A stretch of DNA of 34,307 nt from Acanthaster planci (taxonomy: Eukaryota > Echinodermata > Asteroidea > Valvatida > Acanthasteridae), in assembly GCF_001949145.1 (NCBI RefSeq), contig NW_019091365.1:301888-336194 (forward strand), in the 5' to 3' direction. Each line of letters begins with the position of its first letter. Within the stretch, counting starts at the first letter, position 1. Below, in pieces: positions 1 to 9,300 of this stretch. The translations under genes were made by a program, and so were the position numbers. The notes under the pieces were generated by a model. It was given only the letters and a program-made list of their open reading frames with translations. It was not told the origin of the DNA and searched no databases.

Positions 1-384
1 GTATTAAAATTCATCGCTGTTTGGCAGCAGATGTATGGATTGATTTGGAATATTCTCGACTTAAAACTCAGGTTCGAATCCTCTCTGTTGTATTTACAAC
101 TTTTTTACTTGTAAATAACAAGTAGGGAAGGAGCACTCGCACCACAACTTTGGTTTTTGTAGTCAAGAACCATTCATTAGGTATCCACATTACAGACCAA
201 TCGATTGCAATCATAAGTCGAGAAATCACAACCAATTAGGAAAAGAATATTCGCCCCCCCCACCGCAAAGCCCGCGCATTTTCAGATAAATGACTACAGG
301 CGGCCATGCACGCATACATTAAATTCATGCATGTCAGTGTGAGTACGACTGTGTATACCTTGCATGAATACAAGCAATCTCAAC
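1..384. other. Downstream flank of left HNMT-like gene, with tRNA-like B box
   Basis: No gene is visible. Positions 70-80 match a tRNA internal promoter B box (GGTTCGAATCC). An A-box-like TGGCAGCAGATG lies about 45 bases upstream, but the acceptor stem and anticodon arm do not pair well. It may be a tRNA pseudogene or the head of a tRNA-derived SINE. A short C-run occurs near 253-261. Confidence 0.3.
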
Positions 385-390
385 TTTATT
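385..390 (-). promoter_or_regulatory. Candidate polyadenylation signal of the left HNMT-like gene
   Basis: AATAAA on the minus strand starts two bases after the TAG stop. If used, the 3' UTR would be only about 20-40 nt. Inferred from position alone. Confidence 0.35.
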
Positions 391-391
391 C

Positions 392-3300
392 CTATGGTTT
401 GTGTATAATTACTGCATCCCAGTCGATGTTCAGCAGTATTTTTCCATTTTTCTTCTCAGAGCAATCGCTACTGGCGAGGTACTCCATCACCGAGCGCTGC
501 AAATCGTCGGGTGCCGTTTCTCTGAAGTTCTGAATGTGCAGTATAAAATCCAGCAACAAGCCACCCTCCTCCGAAGCGTCGTCGAAGCAGTCGGTGATGT
601 CTAAGCTGGAGGGTTGACCGAACTCCGCGTACCTGATATCTCGAAAGTCCAAGCAGCGACGAACATCGGCCGAGGTTAGGTGATAATTAATCGGACGTCC
701 CTGACGAAATCGAAACCTAAGCCGACCAATGCCGCTGTTTCCTGGCAAAAGAAGATAAAAATTCTCTTGAGGTTAATGATTAACGACAACGCCGACATCT
801 GCTTTGCAACGACTTTCGCCACACCACCAGTAATTTACTATGGTTATGACATCACACCTACGGGTTCTTCTGACATTTTCAATCGTCCTTTGGCTTTGCA
901 TTATTGGTCAAGTCACAATTGGTGAACAGTGTTTGACTTCATATAAAAACTAGGGTAACATGCCAGAAGGACTGTTGGGGTGTTTCATCAGCCCACCTCT
1001 ATATTCACTGGCTTTGCATGTTATTTAAACCACCTTGCAGGGCAGTTCTTTTGTTCCACAGGAAAACCTCAATTTTTCCACTTGTTGATTCCCAACATGC
1101 CATGCGCGATTTTAACTTCTGGGAACAGAAAAAATTAATTTCCCACTACTGGGGGAAATTAACAAAGGCTTGCTCGCCATTGTTAACTATTAAAAGTCGT
1201 TCCTGGAATCATCGGGCAAAGTGTCGCTTTTGTAGTCCACACGGTTAAATGGCCGACATGGCCTCTGTCACTGCAATGGGATTGCAAGTCCTGCTGTTTT
1301 TATTTTGTACCGTCCGTGTTAGGTCTATAACTTACCTGAACATAGGATAACAAGCAATACTCCACTGGAGAAAAGCCGGTCGTACAGATACAAGAGTGAA
1401 CTTTCTAAGGAGTCATCAATGTGGTACATAGAATGAACAGCGCTGATGAAATGAAAGTTAGTAAGATCTCCTGCCTTTTTGTACTGCTCGAGCGTCTGCT
1501 GCCGCCAGTCGAACTTTACACCTTGTAGTTTGTATGTATTGGACTGAACCAATTCCTTGTACTTCACCATCAAATTAATGGAAGGCTCAACTACACGATT
1601 ATCGATGTGCGAGAATTGCACCAGGAGCTTCTCCAACATTGCACAATCCATTTCCCCTTCAAGAAGGAATTAAACAAGTATTCATTCGTCAAAACATGTA
1701 TTTTAACAAAATTAACTGAGTATTTTATAAGCCATATCAATTTTTCAAATGAAAGGAACATGAAGTAGTGTTTTTAAAGGTGGATTAAATTTGATAATTA
1801 ACTAAATGACGTAATTTTAAAACTATTTCAAACCTCGGTTATTCCCAGGAATAACTGAGGTTAAGTTTACGTCTTTTAAATAAATAACAAACATGGACAA
1901 GGATTAACCGTCGGACGAACGAGATTTACTCGTTTATTTGACCAAAACTCAACCGGCGCAAAAGTCAAAGAAGATGAAGAAGAAGAAGCCTACCCACACA
2001 CAAATAGAATGGAAATAGCAGAACGGTCTAAGCTCGCCTGTCACGATTGTGGACTAGTATTAACTCGCATTTACTCAGACGAAGCAGAAAAATTGGGCGG
2101 TAAATATAATCAACATTTCGTCCTACAAAAAGCCAAAATCTAAAACGAGCAAGACAATTAATGAATTTGAGGCCAAACTAACCGTGGAACAGGCCAGACT
2201 CGTCGAATATAAAGTTAACTGAGTTTTGGAGGGTAAAATTTACGGAGGCAAGCCTCTACGAGCTCTAATTGCCGTATGTTAGCGAGACGTGACGGGACAA
2301 ACTGCTGAAGCCGTGAAAGACCTGTTTAAAATATCCGAGAAACATTTCAACGACGCCGTTAATAAGTTTAAACTTTATGAAGAAGAGCAATATTTCTAAA
2401 AACGTCATCGACAATTCCAAGGGCGACAAAGTCATTTCAGTTAAAAACATTTTATTTGAAGTAGGTTATACGTTGGAATCGGATAAACTCGCTTAACTAT
2501 ATTACCCACAGTTGGACACCAACTTTAATTTTTAAAACGGGCAGTCGTTTGATTTATTGCAAGTGATTTTGACAAATAGATATATCCGCAGCGAAAATGA
2601 AAACCACGGATTAATTATCGAGCTAAACATTTTGACCACGCAGTTATAGGCCTATATTTTAAAAAGATGGCAACAAACGTCGAGTCAAATATGTATCCAG
2701 ATTTGACTATCTATCAAGCCAAATCAAACACGACAAAAAATTACCGCCTTCAAAAAGTGAAAGACGTCCGCACTCACATTTTAAGACAAAATTGAAAGAA
2801 AGTATATCGACGAGTAAAGAAGAATTTGATCGACAGGTCAAGGAGACGGCAGAAGCACTCGCCAACGAAAGGGCGGCAGTTTTTAAAAAAAATCTCATAT
2901 CAAAACTTGGCGAGTAAGTTTGACCAAGTCGGTTAAATACCAAGATTGCCCACTCGCTTACGGAGATATAAAAACCCGCGGTGTCCCCTTTTTAAAAAGC
3001 TCTATTTAAAAGATTGGTCACAATCTTAGTCATTTGGCAATTGGGGTAAATAAAAACAATTCATTTGCAGCCGAATTTCCAAATTTAACAGTGGCCTATA
3101 AATTACCGAGAGTTAAAACTGACGAGGCCGTCAATCGTTGGGTTACCGACCCTATCTCGTTTTATCAGAACCAATTTAATTTCGCGGTGTATTGCGCGAC
3201 GACGGCTTTCGATTAGTTATCTGATTCTGATCCGTACGTGTCTGCCCTATTTAACTTTCATGTGTATCACACGGTAAGAAAAATATTCTACGACTGCGTA

Positions 3301-6300
3301 ATGCCCATTCCGAGCGACGACATTTTTGACGCGCTGCACAATAATTACGATCATCGCAAATTTACAGCCACTCCAGGTAATTCTTCTAATTCTATCGTTT
3401 CGGGTTGAATCGTTTTTAAACTTTGCCCCGCCTGTGCAATTTTTACGCCGTAATCTTTAAGCCTAAAACATTTCTCACAAACCCGATTCCGATAGCCGGC
3501 GTTCCTAGCGTTTATGGTGATCGTGTCCAAGTTTACCAATGTGGCGGGACTTCTTTTGCCTGTCAAAGGAACTTCTCTAGTATATCTCTCATCCATGCCA
3601 ATAAAGCATAAACCTCTATTTGGTCGATATTCAAAAATTTCGTACCGGGGAGATTTTGGCACGTCGGTTCGCCCCATTTTCCTATAATAGTCGTAAAAGC
3701 TGTCTACCCTGGGATTGGTTTGAAATGCCTTTGTGCCCAATTCTAATTTATCGGGCCTAGGACTAATTTCTAATTTGGGTCTAACCGAGCCAGAAATAAA
3801 AGAAGTCTCAATTTTTTTAATATTTACGTCTTCTTCGTCATCACACGTTAAATTTGCTTCCCCTCTGTCCGATAGGGGCATTTCCTCCTCCTCCTTTTGC
3901 CATCTCACTTTATAACAAACGTTTTTTAAAGTTGCTTTTTAACCGGTGGGCACGCTCACCGGCAAAATGCCCTGCGACACGAGCCAGCCCTGCGTTGCCA
4001 ATGCCCATGCTGAAACTGCGGTCAATTTCACCCGTCTTCTGTCGACAATTTAATTAGATCGGGCGGTTGAATTTTAAGTAGCTTATTGCTTAGCATGGTG
4101 TATCCCATGGAAATTAAGCTAATGACATATACCATATAATGGTATAACGTATTGGCGATACCGTTTACGTCGATTGCTTTAGCGTTACTCGTCTTATTAT
4201 ATAGTTTTTAAAATTATTCCATGTCCAAAGTTTCGAGGGCGGGTGTTGTCGCTTGATGCGTTTGAACCTTTGGCAGCACTTGAAAGTTGTTTGAACTTGT
4301 GATGGGGTTTTTGACTCGGCGGGCCTATTTTTCAAAATTAAAAATAGTGCGATTCCCCCAATTTCCAAACCGCTGATAATTAAACTTCTGTTTTCTGCGA
4401 CCGACTTGTAAATTTTATTTTCTGATTTCGTTTCGGGATCGTGTTCGCCCGCTTTCAGAGGGGCAAGCTGCTCTTTCATTTTCTCATTGTGCTCGGCTAA
4501 TCTTTTGCCCTGTTCGACGCTTTTGGGATTTTTACTCTTGGTCACCGTTTGCACCTGCGTTTTGACCGGACTGTTGGCAGGCGTCGGTGCTTGTGATGCT
4601 TGTTGTTCTGTTTCCATCTTCTTTTATAATAGACGTATTTTTATTAATAGCTAAATGTTTTGTCGTTATTAAGGTGGCTACAATTGGCGATAGATACACG
4701 CCATATTTGTAGCAAACCTCGCTGAGCAAATGGCCCATCGTTTGACTGATTAAAGGGTGATCGTTTAAATCTTTAGTTAGATCTTCTTCAGATTTTAAAT
4801 CTACGTTGAAGCCTAAGAACTCTTTCGGAGTGGCGATGCCTAATAAACGTGCATATAAACTTAGGATCGAATTTCCCAGTGTATTTACAATTTCTTGCCC
4901 AAAGCGGGCTCGTATAAACTAAATAATTTTTCTTGCTCGGGCGGTGTTAGAGCTTCGATGTCCTTGACGGAATATTCTTTGCCTAGGTATTTTTTAGATT
5001 CACCCGTAGCGACTAGTGAAAAAAGTCTATCTTTGACGTTGGGCTTGAGTTCGGCGGTTTGTGCGTCGATTTTTAAATCGGCAAGGATATTTTTAATGTC
5101 ATCCATTTATATAAACAAGTTTTAAAATTGTTGAACGTGTGCTTTGCGCATAGGTATTCGAATATATAAAACGTTAAATTAATGGTGATGAATAGCTCGG
5201 GAACTACTTTGATTAATTGTAACATGGCTGTTATTTGATTAAAACAAAATGAAAAATTGGTGCAACCAGACTATAAAAGCCTGGCCACACCATATTTATT
5301 TAAATAACAATTAGTTTATTTTAGCTCATCAATAAATTTAATTTGTTTGATTTTTCTTTAAGTTACAATTAATTTAGGCAGCAGAATTACGCTCGATAAA
5401 TTGCATTTTAACGTTACAATCTGAATAAAAGCAATGCTCAAAATCTTCGATTAAACCACAGCAAAAATCGGTGTCTATGGAATAATTGGGATCAAATCGG
5501 TTATACTTTTTGTCGCTTTGACGGTAGCTGTAGATCCAACCGCTAATTGTGGCTTTAACTGGGTTGCTACAAATGTCTTTTCTTTTGCCATGCGGACATA
5601 CCGAAGCGCTATCGCATTTGGCAGATATCCATTGTTGTTTTCCTCTTGCTCATACTCTCTATATTTTATCGATACATTTGTTACAATTCAAATTACTATC
5701 GCCATTTGACTTTATTCGAAAATTAGAAATTTCTTTTAATTTTTAACATCTTGTGCATTGTCTATTCGTGGTTAATTACTGGCAATTTATAAAATATTTT
5801 ATAATTTTTCTTCACATTAAAAAACATGACAGTGACGGTCTTGTATTAACGACTAATTTACTAAATTTAAAATTTCTGAAATGCTGTTTAAATTGATCGC
5901 GCTCTTCGTAGGGTACAACATCATTTTCGTTCAACATTTGGTCAAAAGACGACTTGTCTTTACAATAGAAAATGGCCACCCACGCCGTATTGCTCCTGTA
6001 GTCTTTCAAATTTGGATTATATTTTTGCGTCAACAACCAACACGAGTGTAAACAATGTCTGCCACTAAAGGCCATTCGACTTAGCGCACAAATGTTGCTT
6101 CGTTGCGATTTCTTGCGGTACGTGATAAATTGGTCGGCGGCACAATCGTCAATTATAAACAGCGTATTTACCCCGTCGAAAACTTTCTGATATAAATAGA
6201 TCGCCTCGTTTAATTCTAAATTCTCCTTGGCTAGATCAAATAAATAAACGTTTTCGTCGGTGTATATCCACAAACGTTCCAAATAAGTTTGGTTCTTTAA

Positions 6301-9300
6301 CAGGGTCGGGCAAATTATTACGATAGCTTCGTAATTAAATTTATAATCACGTTCCAATAAATCGAGCACCCATTTCGTTTTTCCACTTCCGGTATCACCC
6401 ACGATTAATGCGCAGTGTGGATTTTATACATGTTCCCACTCATTTACTTTTAAACTATTTTAATACACTAAGCTTTTAAAATTGCCGTCTTCCACCGTCA
6501 ATTGCGAGTCCATAACTAAAAATACGTACATTGTCAAAGAGCTCCTAAAATCGAGCCAGAAGCCATATTTATCTTTCAAATAACTGTCGACGACGGTAAA
6601 ATTTAGGTCCTTCACGACCGCTAATCCCGCTTCTGAATCTGAGTCTCCGAAATATTTGCAAATTTCCGTTAAAATGCTAATACTCGAAAAGCCCTTGCGG
6701 ATATATTTGATTGGGCTTGCCTTCGACCATTACACTCGTTTTCGTAATGGGCGGATTGTAAAATTTTTGCGAGTTCTTTTCGCTAGGATCTTTAAATAAG
6801 ATCAAAACGCCTTTCAAACTTTTAATCTGTTGATCAATGTTGATATTCCATAAAGTGTCTGATTTATTGACCGTTTGTTTCTTCCACGAGTGAATCCTGT
6901 CAAATAAATAATAGACTGGCCCCTTGTGTTTTTTCTCAGACTTGTTGCCAAATCTCGATTTGTGACGACTTCGTACTCCAAAGTCAAGTCCAAAATGCTG
7001 TATTCTGCAGCAGTGTCTACGCTTTTGACGACTTTGCCATGCGAATTGAAAGTCAGTTGATAGGTCGGAGGCTCTCAGTTTAAAAACCCGACAGATAAAA
7101 GGGGCCGTGATCCGTTAAAAGTGGCACGTCCAGCGCAATCGCGTAACGATTTTTAAAAGCGTCTGCAATGGCCTTGTCTTTGCAGTTGTTTAAAGCCGAG
7201 TTAGCATCAGCAGGTCCCAAACGCAATTTTGCCACGTTTTCCCTTTCTAAGCCAAAATAGGACATCAGCGAAGGCCGAACGAAGCACACCAATTGGACGT
7301 TTTATACTTGCCATGGCCTTGGGTAAATCATAAAACTTTTAAATACGCTTTCACCGTCGTCGACGTGGGGTCGAAGTTCAAAGAAGCCGAGCAATTGACG
7401 AGTGACACGGCCGAACAAGTGTCAGAGGCCGTTGAACGGGTTTACGAAAGATCGCCGCTGACTTGGCCAAAGTTCACTGAGATAGACTCGGGGTCAGATT
7501 TTAAAGGCGAGTTTAAAAAGTTGATGGTCAAACATTAAGTAGAAATTCAAAAGGGCGAACCCGGTGTTCACAGGTCGCAGAAAATCGTCGAAAAATTCAA
7601 TAGGACTTTGGCCGAGCGTTTATTTGGCCATCAAAACGCGCAAGAAATGTTAAACGTAGGCGAACAAAACGTGGAATGGGTGAAACTTTTGTCCCAAGTA
7701 ATAAAATCGCTCAACGAGGAAAAGACTTGGTTAATTGGGAAAGAGCCCACTAACGCAATCAAATTAGACTGGTTAAAACAAGCGCCGACAGCACCAGTTG
7801 CCAAAAGAAGAGAATATGAGCTGCCTTCGGATGCAGCCGTTAGATATCTATATTACCCCGGCGAACAGAAAGGAGGTACGGTTAAACGGGCTACCGATCC
7901 CGTTTGGTCTGTCGACGTTTATCAGATGGAAAAACGCACGAGTCAATTTAAACGGGTTGGGGGCAAGCGTGTGAAAACGGGGCCCAAACGGAGTTTTGTG
8001 AGAGAAGAACTTCAAGTTATACCAGAAGACACCGAATTACCGCCTTCTTGAACAGCTTGATAATGCCCGTAGACTAAAGTTTTAATCCCGTCTGGAAATA
8101 AATAGCGCGTTGTGTCCAAGGGCGACAGACTCAGTTTATTTTGCGAGACTGTGAATAGCAGATGTTTGTCCGATCTGAACAACTGCTGTTTATAGTCACG
8201 AGTGAAAAGGGGAAGTCCCTTCTGATCTGGAAAGAATGGGACAAGTGTGCGCTGCGATGTTACGCTCGTTCCCTACTACTTCTGAAGAGGAAGAAGGAAG
8301 AAAAAAAGAAAAAGAATGGCTTTTTTCACAAAATTGCGGAAAAGCCAAAAAGAATGCCTTTTTCGCAAAATTGCAAAAAAGCCAAAAACCGAACGAAAAG
8401 AACAGCTTTTTCACTAAATGCGGCCAAAAAAAGAAGAAAAAGAACCAAAAAAACTAGAACTCTGTGCGTATATCTGAGGAACAAACCACAGGGCTTTTTC
8501 GCATTTTGAGGTTTTGAAACAACTGTCAAAGATACGTAGTTAAATGAAACACAAATCTTCCCTTGTCAGGTGCGGCAAGGTGCAACCCAATCGGTCAGGA
8601 ACTTCACCAGATATAGTACTTTGAAGAGTGCAACTTTAATGTCACGTGACTTGTCACAAAATTATCACATGAGGTCACTTTTGTCTAAAGTACTTCCTTT
8701 CTAAGATATCTTCAAGGTTTCATCCCAATCCGACATGTACTTCACGAGATATAGTGCTTTGAAGAGTGCAACCTATAAAATTACGATTAGAGATGAAGAG
8801 TTAAAATTGAGGTTTGTGGTTCAATGCTTCAGCAAAGGTTATTGTAAATCCACTTTCTATATTTTCTAGTGAACATTTCACCTAAAAATGCTCGTTAAAC
8901 TATTGCCTTATAAGTGAGTTTTCCTGCCTGTCTGTTGTAAATAGCCGGACTCTTCATGTGTTTGAACACAATGCCAGTTTTTGCGTCTCCTCTTATAGCG
9001 CATTCGCTGTACGTCACCTGCTTGCGAGAAAAATGGTAGGCCTGCTTCCAAACGGTACTGAGCATGCGCAGATCAATCCAACTAAATGCCCGTTGCGGCA
9101 TTGGGTCGTGAACGTATATCCGTGATCAAACGACAGATATGACCACAAGGCTTCGACTACGCTAAATCTTTTGACTCCATGAACTCGAATTCAACTCATT
9201 CAGTTCAGTGGAGTACCGAAACAGCATTAATAAAGGCCTGATGTACTCTACCGTAGGCCTACACCTTCAAAAAGAAGAAAGTCCTCGATCCGGCTGTTCC

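Larger units (their letters stand above)
1893..8268. mobile_element. Element A: decayed Polinton/Maverick-like (adinto-like) virus-derived element
   Basis: A compact, AT-rich block with little space between ORFs, inserted in intron 1 of the left HNMT-like gene. From left to right: plus-strand genes at 1893-3408, a minus-strand cluster at 3351-7265, a plus-strand integrase (to 8051) and a minus-strand ORF tail at 8012-8268. The integrase with a packaging ATPase and capsid-type gene is the Polinton/adintovirus hallmark set. No family-B DNA polymerase, and no cysteine protease I could recognise, is present. The copy is therefore deleted, rearranged or of a naturally small type. Frameshifts and stops in most genes show that it is dead. 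The ends are not defined: no terminal inverted repeats or target duplication could be confirmed. Confidence 0.75.

Noticed and set aside
1-100. Functional tRNA gene
   Set aside because: Only the B box is convincing; the acceptor, D and anticodon stems do not pair, so at most a relic or SINE head.
1893-3408. Reassigned or read-through stop codons in element A
   Set aside because: Stops of all three kinds occur together with frameshifts, which fits ordinary decay better than a changed code.
8162-8509. Lysine-rich open frames of 73-115 codons
   Set aside because: They arise from the A-rich tandem repeat, and the real minus-strand coding signal at 8012-8268 overlaps their start.
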